Shown: in pieces, positions 41,765 through 54,237 of the stretch
How positions within the stretch are numbered: position 1 is the stretch's first letter
How the letters are laid out: each line of letters starts with the position of its first letter
Source: Juglans regia
Taxonomy: Eukaryota; Streptophyta; Magnoliopsida; Fagales; Juglandaceae
Direction: 5' to 3'
DNA: 64,000 bases
NCBI RefSeq assembly: GCF_001411555.2
Contig: NW_023361773.1
Coordinates: 1 to 64,000, forward strand
Program-made: the position numbers and the translations under genes
The notes under the pieces: generated by a model
Told to the model about the DNA's origin: nothing
Databases searched by the model: none
The model's input: only the letters and a program-made list of their open reading frames with translations

Positions 41765-43322
41765 TGCAATCCATTTGGGACAAGTTTAGCAAGAGCCCAA
41801 CATTCAAGATGGGGTTTGAAGAATGAAGATCCAATTTTAATTCATTTGATCAGCTACGGAAGAGGGCAACGACAAGACTTAAAGGCTTTAGACTCTTGAA
41901 GGGTTTCAACTTATTTAATTCATTTAAAAAACTTATTTTATTAGTTTAGAATAATTGAGTTTATTATGAGAAGCACTTAAGGGAGCCTATGCAAGGGCAT
42001 GTTGGGAAAGTTATTATTTTATTGAACTAGGGTTAGGGTTACTGTAGCTGAGTACTGTAGCACGGCACTGTAGCCGCGGCACTGTTCATCCAGGGGCACT
42101 TTTGGAAGATGGAGGTTAATTTTGGCTAGGGTTTCATTAGGTTTTGCTTTAAATACTCTATGTAGCCTCATTCTAATCAGATAATGAAGTTTATGAAATT
42201 TGATGAATTTATTCATTGTGAGTTGAGTTTTACTCCTCTTGTTCTTAATTGAACTTTTGAACTTATTAAAGGTAAATCACAACCTTTGTGGCTGATAGGA
42301 ACCAAGGTGGGCCTACTCTTAAAGATCCTTTGCAAGTTCCAGATGGGCCAATTACAAGATCAAGGGCCAAGAAGATCAAGGAAGCAATGCAAGGATTGGT
42401 GCAATCCACCTGGGATGAAGCCAGCAAGAGCCCAACACTGAAGATGGGTCTGAAAGAAGAAGAACCAGTTTTGATCCACTTTATTCAAGCTGTGGAAGAC
42501 ATGACTTAAATATACGGCCTATCGTTATTGGAGGCTTCCAATTTGGTTAAATGATTTATTTTATTAGTTTAGAATAAGTGGGCTTGAAGATGCTTGGCTC
42601 ACATGTCTTATTTCTTTTGAACTATGTTTTTGGGAAGGCCTTGTATTTTGGCCAAGGGCTTATTTGGAAAATTACATTTTAGGAACTAGGGTTTCATCAA
42701 TTTACTGTTGGGGTTACTGTAGCCGCGCGTACTGTAGCCGGTACTGTTCATCAAGGGTAATTTTGGGTAAAAGGGGCATTATTTTGGCTAGGGTTTTGAT
42801 TAGGTTTGGCTTTAAAAACTCTTTGTAGCCTCATTTGAGAGTTAGACAATATTGAATTTTATTTGTGAGTTGAGTTTTCTCCTCTTGTTCTTGATTGAAC
42901 TCTTGAACTTATCAAAGGTAAATCACAACCTTTGTGGCGTTCCTCCTTTGTAATCTGGGTTCTTGAGACGGGTTCTTCAACGGGTCTAGATTTTAATATA
43001 ATCTAGGTTCTTGAAACGAGTTCTCATCGGGTCTAGATTCTCCATCCTTGACTTGATTTTGGCTTTCTTGGGGAGTTTTCAAATTGATTGTGGGTTCAAG
43101 GGAATTCATTCCCACGGGTTCATATCAGTGGCGTTCCTCCTTTGTAATTTTGGTTCTTGAGACGGGTTCTTCAATGGGTCTAGATTTTAATATAATCTAG
43201 GTTCTTGAAACGAGTTCTCATCGGGTCTAGATTCTCCATCCATAAACTTGATTTTGGCTTTCTTGGGAAGTTTTCAAATTGACTGTGGGTTCAAGGGAAT
43301 TCCTTTCCCACGGGTCATATCA
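41677..43322 (+). repeat. 3' LTR of copy I, interrupted
   Basis: TGATGGGAACC to GGGTCATATCA, with the solo LTR at 42293-43127 inside. Followed by CAGAA and Tekay/Del-like LTR sequence. Confidence 0.92.
42293..43127 (+). repeat. Solo LTR in copy I's 3' LTR, TSD GTGGC
   Basis: 835 bp, nearly identical by eye to the LTRs of copy H. GTGGC is duplicated at 42288-42292 and 43128-43132. It carries an open pol-tail frame (42288-42509). Confidence 0.95.
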
Positions 43323-45037
43323 CAGAACATCTTCAGAACAGAACAAAGTTTTTAGAAATCATAAAACATAATTTTATGCACAAACTTTCATATTCGCTCT
43401 CTTTTGCACAGTTCAGAAGCAAAATGCAAAATAGTTCATGTCTACACCAGTCATGCTAGAAAATACTTTATTCTTAAACAGAATCTCATGAGTAATGCAA
43501 CAAATAACTGAGGTAATTCAAATCTCTTTTCATAACAAAACATGCTTATTTTCAAAAATTAACCCCACTCCATTTTATTTTTATGCAAATCTAGCATAGG
43601 AACTCCGCTTACCTGGACGACTTAACTTTTCAGAATTTTCTTCAAAAATGTCGAGTCGACTATAAATCATCACCTATAAAAATAATCATGTAATTTCCGT
43701 AAGTTTTCATTCAATGATTTCGATATTTAAGCCTAAACTTCTTAAATATCCTATTTCAATTCCTCAAGACTTAAAACTTTCATAATCGCAAAATATATCA
43801 CTTCCTAAAATCACCAATGTCCACCATAACCCACGTCAAACACAAAACACCAACATTTAAACCCAAAACAGCCAACAAATCTCATAGCATAAACCAATCA
43901 CACCAACAACTCCATCCAATCCAACCGACCCCCTTACTCTTCGGACTCAGTCCGGTACAACCAACCAATTCACAGTAAATATGAGTTAGCGCGAGAATAC
44001 ATTTAAATCTCAAATGTTTTTTGAGAAAATACTCTTACAATGTTATAATATAATTTTTGAAAGATCACGGAGGTGCTAGAAGTGGCAACGCAGCATCAAA
44101 ACAGTGCCAAATGTATGGCCATGGGTCTCAAAAATTCACATTTGAACGAGGACAAACAAAGACTCGAGATTGCTAGGATAGGGGCTTAGGGATGTCGGTG
44201 AAGCTAGTGCTGGTAGTGGTTGGCCATGGGTGGCGGCGTAAAAGGTGGTTGAAGAGCAAAAAAATGCCCAAATCGGAAATGGAGTTGGATGTATTTCACC
44301 AGTGGTGGATCGGAGCTGGGGTTGGGTGCATTGGGTTGCTAGGAGGTCGAGGATGAAGTGGTGAAGAAATGGTAACCAGAGGTGGCGCGATGGCGGCGCG
44401 CAAGCACAAGGAACGCCGTGGCTTCAAGCCCTGCGTGGAGGAGAACGTCGACGAGTGAGGAGTTGAAAACTGGAGGGGGAGGTTGCTGGTGGGTGGGGAA
44501 GGTCTTGGGCTGGGCGGTGTCGCTGAACGGTGGCACATGGCGGAGGGCTGGGAGGAGAAGAAATCGCACGGGGTAAGGGGATGCAGCGAGCGGGAGAGGA
44601 CAAAAAGAAATGGAGGGAAAAAGAAAAAGGGGAAGGAAAGAAAAAGAGGAAAAAAAATGAAGGGAAAAAGAAAAAGAGGAAGAAAAGAAAAAGAGGAAAA
44701 AAAAAATGAAGGGAAAGAAATAAGGTTCAATCCTCACATCTTAGGTCACAAAAATGATCCAACGGAAACGATTTCAAAACAGCAAGTTAAATAAAATAAT
44801 TCAAACGTAGTGATTAAATGAAAATAAAATAATTAAACCCAACAATAAATTAATTTAAAATAAAGAGAAATTTAAATACAAAAAAAAAAAGGAAATATAT
44901 CAAATTTAATTTTCACAAATTAAAAATCATAAAAATAAACCCACTAAAATATGAAAATTTAAAACGAGAGAATCAATTTTTAAATTAATAACAAATAATC
45001 ATTCAATTAAAAATACACTAAAATACAGGATGTTAGA
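43323..45037. repeat. Tekay/Del-like LTR, truncated at left
   Basis: Similar to 29440-30626 in its shared part (TAACTGAGGT region) and ends ACAGGATGTTAGA. A GGAAAAAGAAAAAGAGG-type low-complexity run at about 44600-44710 creates artefactual Phe/Ser-rich ORFs on the minus strand. Next comes TCCTCCCCCC, which read on the minus strand is a PPT before an LTR start, so the element lies on the minus strand. Confidence 0.7.
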
Positions 45038-46147
45038 TCCTCCCCCCTTAAAAACTTTTCGTCCTCGAAATTTGTAAGGTCAAACATCAATGATAAGGCA
45101 GTTACAAGAAACAACTCAAAACACACTTAAGAAAATCACACCATCAAAAAAACTCCCAAACATGCATGAGTAATGTTCTCTCAAGTCTACTCCCATAGGC
45201 GATTCTATCATATTCGCATTAGTCTCCCAATGGCACCTCACGTCTAGTACTCCTAGGGCAACCACGTAATCCGAAATCTCCACTTCCACAAAACACTCAG
45301 TAATTTTTTATGATTATTATCTTCACACAATAAACTGCTAATCTCAAAATCACTGAGAATGTCCTCCTGAATCTACACCAACTATCATCCTTAAATTTGA
45401 TATGGATCAAATCCCAAAACCTGCCACTATAACCCCGAACTAATAACAATCATTATCCAAACTAGATCAATACCTTCAATCTCCAAAGAAATAATCTCCT
45501 TGAAAATCCCTATATCAATAACTAGACTCTAATCAACCCCATTTTATTGGTCACATACTAATCAGTCTCCAAAATAAATCAAGCTAGCACACCAAGCCTG
45601 CAGAATTAAAAACTTAAATCTTATTTCAATTTAGTCCTTCAAACCTGTAATTCTAAAACCTTAAATTATACAAGAATCATTTTCTAAAATTTGTAAGATT
45701 GATGAACTTATATCCAATAATAAAACAATCGACTCCCGAATCTTTCAAAATCTAAAATATTAAATGAAAACAAATCATTTCCTAAAGTCTGCAAAACCTT
45801 AAACTTTTAGTGAAATTCCCATAAATTTATCCTTAAAGTTTGTTGAACTTACAACCTCCTATTCTAAAGCCTCGTGTCATACATCCACGAAATCGAAAAC
45901 CTCAAATGTCATACTCCCCAAATAGATCAACCAGACCATGCCCTTCCTTTCAAACCTTGATATTATAAAATCAAACCAAGTTGATAAAAGTTCAAGCCTA
46001 CTACACTAAATATAACAATAGCATTCTCAGTTGTACTATCTTCCTGCCATAAGTTAAATTCAATTTAAATATAAAAAATAATAATAATAATTTCAAATTA
46101 AACCTTTAAACTTTTATGGTACTGCACAGAAGCCACTATTAGCACTC
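45038..46147 (-). other. Internal/3' region of the Tekay/Del-like element, degenerate
   Basis: Starts with the complement of GGGGGGAGGA and of CAAATTTCGAGGACGAAAAG, a stretch typical of the 3' end of Tekay/Del pol regions. Beyond that it is AT-rich and I find no frame that can be called coding. Confidence 0.55.
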
Positions 46148-46918
46148 GTGGTAGGTCAAATAGATCACCATCCACAAACCACATCCCAATTCAGAATGTC
46201 ATGCCAAAAGTTTTCAGAAATCATATCAAAGTACGGAACACCTTCAGAACATAACAGAGTTTTCAGAAATCATATCATATCAGAGTACAGAACATCTTCA
46301 GAACAGAACAGAGTTTTTAAAAATCACATCATATCAGAGTACAGAACATCTTCAGAACAGAACAAAGTTTTCAGTAATCACAAAACATAATTTCATGCAT
46401 AAAGTGGGCTAGGCTGTGTCGCCGAACGGTGGCACAAAGCAGAGGGTTGGGAATGAGAAGAAATCGCATGGGGAGAGGGGATGCAGCATGCGGGAGAGGA
46501 GAGAGAGATAGAGAGGAGAAAAAGAAATGGAGGGAAAAAGAAAAAGAGGAAGAAAAGAAAAAGAGGAAAAAAAATTGAAGGGAAAGAAATGAGGTTCAAT
46601 TCTCACATCTTGGGTCACAAAAATGATCCAACGGAAACGATTTCAAAACAGCAAGTTAAATAAAATAATTCAAACGTAGTGATTAAATGAAAATAAAATA
46701 ATTAAACCCAACGATAAATTAATTTAAAATAAAGTGAAATTTAAATGCATAACAATTATTAATATTAAGGAAACATGTCAAATTTAATTTTCAGAAATTA
46801 AAAATCATAAAAATAAACCTACTAAAATATGAAAAAAATTTAAAACAAGAGAATTAATTTTTAAATTATTAACAAATAATCTTTCAATTAAAAATACACA
46901 AAAATACGGAGTGTTACA
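46148..46918. repeat. Second Tekay/Del-like LTR, internally deleted
   Basis: Contains a 54-bp tandem repeat (start points 46227, 46281, 46335), then jumps at GCATAAAGTGGGCTAGG to sequence equal to 44505 onward and ends CGGAGTGTTACA. It is close to the 43323-45037 copy over that part. The left boundary is uncertain. Confidence 0.7.
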
Positions 46919-47018
46919 CCCTCACCCTAGCCTTACATTACAAGCTTAATAAAGACCTATTGATCCTTGGTGATAGTTTTTGTTCTACATTAGTAGAGAG
47001 TGATTTGAAAAGCAAGCC
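46919..47018. other. Flank of solo LTR K, unassigned
   Basis: About 100 bp of noncoding DNA ending AAGCC (47014-47018), the left duplication of K. No family recognised. Confidence 0.6.
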
Positions 47019-47599
47019 TGTGACGCCCCCAAATTCCGCTTGGGATCGGACGGACATTTGAAACGTCGAGACATGCAATACAAGGTTACCTGCCCCCGTT
47101 CATGACATATAAGATGCAATATTCCTAACATGCATCTAGCATTATGCAATATTCGCAGCGGATAATTTTTCTTTTTAGCAATACTATGCACCAAACCGAA
47201 ATATCTCAAATACTTAAAAACATACTTCATTCATAATGACGTCCTAAACAACTGAGATCACAATAATAGTCCATATGATTGTGATCAAAAGAGTGCTGGA
47301 GATTGAACTTCACAAATACAAGTAGTAACCTGAGATAACTACTGTACTACCATCTACGTCACACCATCGCTTACTCGATCGTTTCTAGATGGTCGATTCT
47401 CGATTCTCCTTCAGATCCTATCTTAAGATCTACCATTCGGGGGGAATGGTAGTTGGGACTACCCCAGTGAGATTTGATTACAAATCTCAACAAGTTAACA
47501 GGAAACTTCCACACAGATTAATGATGCATGCATGGCAGTAAAAGTATAAATGCATAATCAAATCATAAGTAATCATAGCATAACTTGACATATAACATA

Positions 47600-47915
47600 A
47601 CATAACTGGCATAACTTAAATTGAAATTGAAGCTTAGCATGAACGTGACTTGAAACATAATATGGACTTGAAACATAGCACGAACGTGAACTTAAAACAT
47701 AACATAGACTTGAAACATAACATGAACGTGAACATGTATAATTTGAACATGAACTTGAACATAACTTGAACCTGAGCACGACATAACATAAATGTGAACT
47801 TGAAACATAACGTAAACGTGAACATAACATAACATGAACTTAAAACATATTCTTGTCTCACGGGTTTACCATGATTGCGTGAACGTAAACTTGAACATAA
47901 CATAACGTGAAACAT
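47600..47915. repeat. AACATAAC/GAACTTGAA minisatellite in K
   Basis: Irregular tandem repeats of CTTGAAACATAACATG-type units. They generate spurious Cys/Ser-rich minus-strand ORFs. Confidence 0.75.
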
Positions 47916-48060
47916 GACTTGAACTTGGAATCTTATTCAATAGACTTAATCATTAAAGTGACCATATGGGTGCTACATAGGTCCCCTTGAGCCATGTGTC
48001 CCTGCCGATTACCGCATCACATCACAGATGTCTATACCAGTTGTGAGTGCGTTAATACGT

Positions 48061-48212
48061 ACTCCACAGTTGTTGTGGCCCCACGTATTCTACGTGTCAC
48101 AATTGATGTGTCCACGTAGTGTATGCTCCACTGTTGTTGTGGCCCCACACTTCATGCTCCACAGTTGTTGTGGCCCCATGACTTCATGCTCCACAGTTGT
48201 TGTGGCCCCACA
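48061..48212. repeat. CCACAGTTGTTGTGGCCCCA minisatellite in K
   Basis: Four copies of a CTCCACAGTTGTTGTGGCCC core, the last three about 30-34 bp apart. A fifth, CTCCACAGTTGTTTGTGCC, lies beyond copy H at about 56960. Copy H inserted into this array. The core contains the near-palindrome CCACAGTTGTTGTGG. Confidence 0.85.
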
Positions 48213-49047
48213 TGATAGGAACCAAGGTGGGCCTACTCTTAAAGATCCTTTGCAAGTTCCAGATGGGCCAATTACAAGATCAAGGGCCAAGAAGATCAAG
48301 GAAGCAATGCAAGGATTGGTGCAATCCACCTGGGATGAAGCCAGCAAGAGCCCAACACTGAAGATGGGTCTGAAAGAAGAAGAACCAGTTTTGATCCACT
48401 TTATTCAAGCTGTGGAAGACATGACTTAAAGATACGGCCTATCGTTATTGGAGGCTTCCAATTTGGTTAAATGATTTATTTTATTAGTTTAGAATAAGTG
48501 GGCTTGAAGATGCTTGGCTCACATGTCTTATTTCTTTTGAACTATGTTTTTGGGAAGGCCTTGTATTTTGGCCAAGGGCTTATTTGGAAAATTACATTTT
48601 AGGAACTAGGGTTTCATCAATTTACTGTTGGGGTTACTGTAGCCGCGCGTACTGTAGCCGGTACTGTTCATCAAGGGTAATTTTGGGTAAAAGGGGCATT
48701 ATTTTGGCTAGGGTTTTGATTAGGTTTGGCTTTAAAAACTCTTTGTAGCCTCATTTGAGAGTTAGACAATATTGAATTTTATTTGTGAGTTGAGTTTTCT
48801 CCTCTTGTTCTTGATTGAACTCTTGAACTTATCAAAGGTAAATCACAACCTTTGTGGCGTTCCTCCTTTGTAATCTGGGTTCTTGAGACGGGTTCTTCAA
48901 CGGGTCTAGATTTTAATATAATCTAGGTTCTTGAAACGAGTTCTCATCGGGTCTAGATTCTCCATCCTTGACTTGATTTTGGCTTTCTTGGGGAGTTTTC
49001 AAATTGATTGTGGGTTCAAGGGAATTCATTCCCACGGGTTCATATCA
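48213..49047 (+). repeat. 5' LTR of copy H
   Basis: 835 bp, followed 2 bp later by the primer-binding site. Confidence 0.96.
48623..48742 (+). promoter_or_regulatory. Candidate LTR promoter region (copy H)
   Basis: Four TACTGT motifs (two as TACTGTAGCC) lie within 48623-48668, followed about 65 bp later by a TATA-like CTTTAAAAACTC at 48730-48742. The TACTGTAGC motif number varies between LTRs. The promoter role is inferred from position only. Confidence 0.35.
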
Positions 49048-49049
49048 TT

Positions 49050-49062
49050 TGGTATTCAGAGC
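49050..49062 (+). other. Primer-binding site of copy H
   Basis: TGGTATTCAGAGC, with an extra T compared with copy A. Confidence 0.92.
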
Positions 49063-49320
49063 AAGGTTTCCAATCAGGTCTTATTCTATCTTTTATTTCT
49101 TGCATATTTAATTCTAGGGTGTCATTGTTCTAGGATTGATTACAAAAAAAAAAAATAGTGGTGGTTAGTAGGGTTGCTGAAATTCATTGTTCTAGGGTTT
49201 GTGTTGGCTGAAATCTCTTGTTCTAGGGGCTGCCGTATATCATTTGCCCAAGGGTTTTTGAGTTATTGTTAGGGTTTTTCTCAACTGCTTATTCTTGATT
49301 GTGATCAAATCAGTTGGTGA

Positions 49321-49397
49321 AAGGAAAAGAAAAGAAAAGAAAAGAAAAGAAAAGAAAGGAAAAGAAAAAAAAAAATCGTGAAAAAAAAAAAAAAAAT
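49321..49397 (+). repeat. Leader purine tract of copy H
   Basis: AAAAG repeats plus poly-A, nearly identical to 3188-3265 of copy A. Confidence 0.9.
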
Positions 49398-49797
49398 TCG
49401 AGATTTTTTTTTTCCTTGATCCTTATCATCAAAGGGGGTGATTCTAGTTGATATCTTGTCTTATTGCTACTGTTTCATTCGTATAATTTTCTTGATTCAC
49501 GTGCCATTTTTTTTTCATTCCTTCCGTGTTTCTCTTATTCTTGTTTCTTGGACTTAATTACTAGTTGGGATAAAACAAGGTTGCTTTGTCTTGATTGAGT
49601 CAATTAGTTCTTAAAGAACTTGAGTGGGAAAACTCTTGAGGTAAAAGGCAAAGAGAGTGTGAGACTATTATCGAAAAAAAGCCAATTAAGAGTAAAACAC
49701 GAGTGGAGTGTCATTATTCGAGTGTACACACGTGAGGGAGTGTGTGAGGTTTACTTTTTTTTTTGGCCACTAACTTTCTCTTGTGTAGCGCCTAATA

Positions 49798-52203
49798 ATG
49801 TCTCATCGGAGTAGCGCATCACCAAGGGGGAGAGCAGATAACTCATCCTTTGTGTTGCAAGCCATGCAACAACAGTTTGAGCGGTTAAACTTAGTGTTGG
49901 GTGAAGTGAGGGATAGGATGGATCATCAAGAAGCAGCGATTAGAAATCTACAAGGTAGGAGGGATAGGAGGCGATGTGAGCATAGAGTCGAAAATCAGTA
50001 TGAGAATGAAGGAGATGGTGGGGAAGAGGAAGATTTAGTATCTGACGTTGGGTCGGGTAGAAATAGAGGAGTTAGGCATGAAAGAGGACTTGAGGGGAAT
50101 CTAAGGGGTCGGGATGGTGTAGATAGAGACCTTGGTAGCATCAAAATGAAAATACCATCTTTCCAAGGTAGAACTGACCCTGAGGTTTATCTAGAGTGGG
50201 AGAAAAAAATAGAGTTGGTGTTTGATTGTCATAATTACTCTGAGGAGAAGAAAGTGAAGTTGGCGGTAATTGAGTTCACTGATTATGCTATTATTTGGTG
50301 GGATCAATTAGTGACCAATAGGAGAAGGAATTATGAGAGGCCTATAGAGACATGGGGAGAGTTGAAAGCTCTCATGAGGCGGAGATTTGTTCCTAGCCAT
50401 TACTATAGAGACCTTTTCCAGAAATTACAAAATCTTACACAGGGGTCTAGGAGTGTGGAGGATTACCATAAGGAGATGGAGGTGGCGATGATTCGGGCTA
50501 ATGTAGAGGAGGACCGAGAGGCCACCATGGCTAGATTTTTGAGTGGGTTGAATAGGGACATAGCCAATGTAATTGAATTGCAGCATTATGTGGAGATAGA
50601 GGACATGGTGCACATGGCTATGAAGGTGGAGAGGCAATTAAAGAGAAAAGGGACAGCAAGGTACACTACGGTTTCTAGCACTACTTGGAAATCAAAATGG
50701 GATAGGAATGATCCAGCTGAAGCAAAGAGAAAGACCGAACCACCTAAGGGAAAAGATGAGGGAACTAGCAACAAACCCAAGGTAGAATCCCAACCTTCAC
50801 GGAATAGAGATATCAAATGTTTTAAGTGTTTGGGTTCAGGGCACATTGCTTCTCAATGTCCAAATAGGAGGGTGATGATTATGCGTGACAATGGGGAGGT
50901 GATGACTGAGAGTGAAGATGATAGTGATGAGGTGCCCGAGTTGGATGATGCTAGTGATGATGATGGAGTGGTATACCCTGTGACAGGTGAGTCTCTTGTT
51001 GCCAGGCGTGCTCTTAATGCACACATTAAGGTGGATGATGCAGAGCAACAGAGAGAGAACATTTTCCATACTAGATGCCATGTCAACAATAAGGTATGTA
51101 GTATGATCATTGATGGAGGGAGTTGTACTAATGTGGCTAGCACTACTTTGGTTGAGAAATTGAATTTACCAACCTTAAAACACTCTAGACCATACAAATT
51201 GCAGTGGTTGAATGATTGTGGAGAGGTTAGGGTGGATAAACAAGTGTTAGTTACTTTTTCTATTGGGAAGTATCAAGATGAGGTGCTTTGTGATGTTGTG
51301 CCTATGCATGCGGGCCATATTTTGTTGGGGAGGCCGTGGCAGTATGATAGGAGAGTGACACATGATGGGTTCAAGAACATGTACAGCTTTGAAAAGGAGG
51401 GCAAAACAATTAAACTTGCTCCTTTAACTCCAAGCCAGGTCTATGAGGACCAACTGAAATTGAAAAGTGAGGTTGCTCAAAAAAGAAAGAGTGAAAATGA
51501 GAGTGATCAGAAAAGAAAGAGTGAAAATGAGAGTGATCAAAAAAGGAAGAGTGAAAAAGAGATTGAGCAAAAAAGAAAGAGTAAGAGTGAATATGAGCAT
51601 GAAAGAAAGAGTGAAAAACAAAGTAGAGAGGTGGCTGAGAGTAAAGAAAAAAGAGTGGAGCCACGAGAGAAAAAAGAAAGAGAGTCTTCTGAGAGAAAAG
51701 GAAAGGCAAAAGTGAGTTTCTATGGAAGAGAGAGTGAGGTTAAGAGGGCTTTCTTCGCAGATCGCCCTATGATTTTTCTTGTCTATAAAGAGTCTTATCT
51801 TACTCTTGATGAAACTAATCAGTCTCTTCCTAGTTTGGCTATTTCTTTGTTGCAGGAGTTTGAGGATGTATTCCCGGAGGAGATGCCAAATGAGTTGCCA
51901 CCCATTCGAGGCATTGAGCACCAGATTGATTTTGTGCTCGGGGCTGCTATTCCAAACCGACCAGCCTATAGGAGTAATCCAGAGGAGACAAAGGAGCTTC
52001 AGAGGCAAGTTGAGGATTTGATGAGCAAGGGGTACGTGAGGGAGAGCATGAGCCCTTGTGCAGTACCAGTGCTACTAGTGCCAAAGAAGGATGGGACGTG
52101 GAGGATGTGCATTGATTGCAGGGCGGTCAACAATATCACGGTAAAGTATCGCCATCCCATTCCTAGATTGGATGATATGCTTGATGAATTGCACGGCTCA
52201 TGA
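49798..52203 (+). CDS. gag-protease-RT N-terminus (copy H)
   Basis: 801 residues, almost identical to copy A: gag N-terminal helix, capsid (about 118-285), CCHC knuckle (C341, C344, H349, C354), protease (IIDGGSC, D439), the [14 protein letters not shown] linker and the RT start to [11 protein letters not shown]. The stop at 52201-52203 is the TGA of the inserted LTR's first bases. RT resumes at 53037. The frame before the insertion has no defect. Confidence 0.93.
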   Translation: MSHRSSASPRGRADNSSFVLQAMQQQFERLNLVLGEVRDRMDHQEAAIRNLQGRRDRRRCEHRVENQYENEGDGGEEEDLVSDVGSGRNRGVRHERGLEGNLRGRDGVDRDLGSIKMKIPSFQGRTDPEVYLEWEKKIELVFDCHNYSEEKKVKLAVIEFTDYAIIWWDQLVTNRRRNYERPIETWGELKALMRRRFVPSHYYRDLFQKLQNLTQGSRSVEDYHKEMEVAMIRANVEEDREATMARFLSGLNRDIANVIELQHYVEIEDMVHMAMKVERQLKRKGTARYTTVSSTTWKSKWDRNDPAEAKRKTEPPKGKDEGTSNKPKVESQPSRNRDIKCFKCLGSGHIASQCPNRRVMIMRDNGEVMTESEDDSDEVPELDDASDDDGVVYPVTGESLVARRALNAHIKVDDAEQQRENIFHTRCHVNNKVCSMIIDGGSCTNVASTTLVEKLNLPTLKHSRPYKLQWLNDCGEVRVDKQVLVTFSIGKYQDEVLCDVVPMHAGHILLGRPWQYDRRVTHDGFKNMYSFEKEGKTIKLAPLTPSQVYEDQLKLKSEVAQKRKSENESDQKRKSENESDQKRKSEKEIEQKRKSKSEYEHERKSEKQSREVAESKEKRVEPREKKERESSERKGKAKVSFYGRESEVKRAFFADRPMIFLVYKESYLTLDETNQSLPSLAISLLQEFEDVFPEEMPNELPPIRGIEHQIDFVLGAAIPNRPAYRSNPEETKELQRQVEDLMSKGYVRESMSPCAVPVLLVPKKDGTWRMCIDCRAVNNITVKYRHPIPRLDDMLDELHGS

Positions 52204-53031
52204 TATGAACCCGTGGGAATGAATTCCCTTGAACCCACAATCAATTTGAAAACTCCCTAAGAAAGCCAAAATCAAGTCAAGGATGGAGAATCTAGACCCG
52301 ATGTGAACTCGTTTCAAGAACCTAGATTATATTAAAATCTAGACCCGTTGAAGAACCCGTCTCAAGAACCCAGATTACAAAGGAGGAACGCCACAAAGGT
52401 TGTGATTTACCTTTGATAAGTTCAAGAGTTCAATCAAGAACAAGAGGAGAAAACTCAACTCACAAATAAAATTCAATATTGTCTAACTCTCAAATGAGGC
52501 TACAAAGAGTTTTTAAAGCCAAACCTAATCAAAACCCTAGCCAAAATAATGCCCATTTTACCCAAAATTACCCTTGATGAACAGTACTACAGTACGCGCG
52601 GCTACAGTAACCCCAACAGTAAATTGATGAAACCCTAGTTCCTAAAATGTAATTTTCCAAATAAGCCCTTGGCCAAAATACAAGGCCTTCCCAAAAACAT
52701 AGTTCAAAAGAAATAAGACATGTGAGCAAAGCATCTTCAAGCCCACTTATTCTAAACTAATAAAATAAATCATTTAACCAAATTGGAAGCCTCCAATAAC
52801 GATAGGCCGTATGTTTAAGTCATGTCTTCCACAGCTTGAATAAAGTGGATCAAAACTGGTTCTTCTTCTTTCAGACCCATCTTCAGTGTTGGGCTCTTGC
52901 TGGCTTCATCCCAGGTGGATTGCACCAATCCTTGCATTGCTTCCTTGATCTTCTTGGCCCTTGATCTTGTAATTGGCCCATCTGGAACTTGCAAAGGATC
53001 TTTAAGAGTAGGCCCACCTTGGTTCCTATCA
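52201..53031 (-). repeat. Solo LTR in copy H RT, TSD GCTCA
   Basis: 831 bp, reversed. GCTCA is duplicated at 52196-52200 and 53032-53036. It sits between DELHGS and CIFSKID of RT. Confidence 0.96.
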
Positions 53032-53036
53032 GCTCA

Positions 53037-54237
53037 TGTATTTTCAGTAAAATTGATCTTAAAAGTGGGTACCATCAAATTAGAATGAAAGAGGGTGATG
53101 AATGGAAAACTGCTTTTAAGACTAAGTATGGGCTTTATGAATGGTTGGTTATGCCATTTGGACTTACAAATGCGCCCAGTACTTTCATGAGATTAATGAA
53201 CCATGTCCTACGTGCATTCATAGGCAAGTTTGTGGTTGTGTACTTTGATGATATCTTAGTGTACAGCAAGAACTTAAATGAACATATTGAGCATTTGAGA
53301 TATGTGTTTGATGTGTTGAGATGTGAAAAGTTGTATGCTAATTTCAAGAAATGTGCCTTTTGCATGGAAAAAGTTGTTTTTCTTGGTTACGTTGTTAGTA
53401 CAAAGGGTATTGAGGTGGATGAAGAGAAAGTCAAGGCCATCAAGGAGTGGCCAACGCCAAAAAGCATCACTGAGGTAAGAAGCTTTCATGGGCTAGCTAG
53501 CTTTTATCGGCGTTTTGTTAAAGACTTCAGCACCATTGCTGCACCACTCACTGAGGTAATTAAAAAGAATGTTGGGTTTCATTGGGAGGCTAATCAAGAG
53601 AATGCTTTTGCCACTATTAAAGAAAGGTTGTGCTCTGCACCTGTGTTAGCATTACCTGATTTTAACAAAGATTTTGAGATTGAATGTGATGCCTCAGGAA
53701 TAGGGATTGGAGCCGTTTTGATGCAGGATAGGCGGCCCATAGCCTTCTTCAGTGAAAAGTTGAGTGGGGCATCCCTGAAGTACCCTACTTGTGACAAAGA
53801 GCTTTATGCTCTTGTTCGTGCATTAGAGACTTGGCAGCACTACCTATGGCCAAGGGAATTTGTGATCCACACCGATCATGAATCATTGAAGCATCTCAAG
53901 GGTCAAGGTAAGTTGAATAAAAGGCATGCTAGATGGATGGAATACATTGAGACCTTTCCCTATGTCATCCGTTACAAGCAAGGTAAGGAGAACATTGTTG
54001 CTGATGCTCTATCCCGGAGGTATGTACTTCTTACTTCTATGAGTGCCAAAATGCTTGGGTTTGAATACGTGAAAGACATGTATGCCGATGATGCTGATTT
54101 TTCAAATGTGTATGTGGCATGTGATAAGGCGGCATTTGGTAAGTTTTACAAGCATGATGGTTATTTGTATAAAGAAAGCAAACTTTGTCCGCCAAATTGT
54201 TCTATGCGTGAGTTATTGGTGCGTGAGGCACATGGTG
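53037..54237 (+). CDS. RT-RNase H-start of integrase (copy H)
   Basis: Continues RT with [19 protein letters not shown]. The YFDD box is at 53241-53252. Then come the connection, RNase H (CDASGIG, HTDHES, ADALSRR) and the integrase start ([10 protein letters not shown]). Neither frameshift of copy A is present: AAGACTAAG and GGGCTAGCTAGC read through. The solo LTR at 54238 interrupts it; the apparent ORF runs on into that LTR to 54344. Confidence 0.93.

Larger units (their letters stand above)
37481..43322 (+). mobile_element. Copy I, non-autonomous family-X element with longest repeat array
   Basis: A truncated 5' LTR (37481-37984, holding a MITE), primer-binding site, leader, gag with capsid, K/E-rich linker, RT stub, RNase H end, ten-unit array, integrase C-terminal domain, PPT and 3' LTR (41677-43322, holding a solo LTR). 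The right flank is CAGAA; the left flank is lost to the inverted LTR junction, so no duplication can be checked. Confidence 0.9.

Noticed and set aside
44296..44794. Overlapping ORFs of up to 144 residues in both directions
   Set aside because: Low-complexity GGAAAAAGAAAAAGAGG sequence within a Tekay/Del-like LTR; no domain and no conserved frame.
47573..47915. Cys/Tyr/Ser-rich minus ORFs that could look like small secreted proteins
   Set aside because: They arise from AACATAAC-type tandem repeats in solo LTR K, with no signal peptide or conserved architecture. The ORFs at 57199-57640 are the same case.
48028..48429. A 133-residue ORF that seems to fuse a new N-terminus to the pol tail
   Set aside because: Accidental fusion of K minisatellite reading frame with the LTR-encoded tail at copy H's insertion point.
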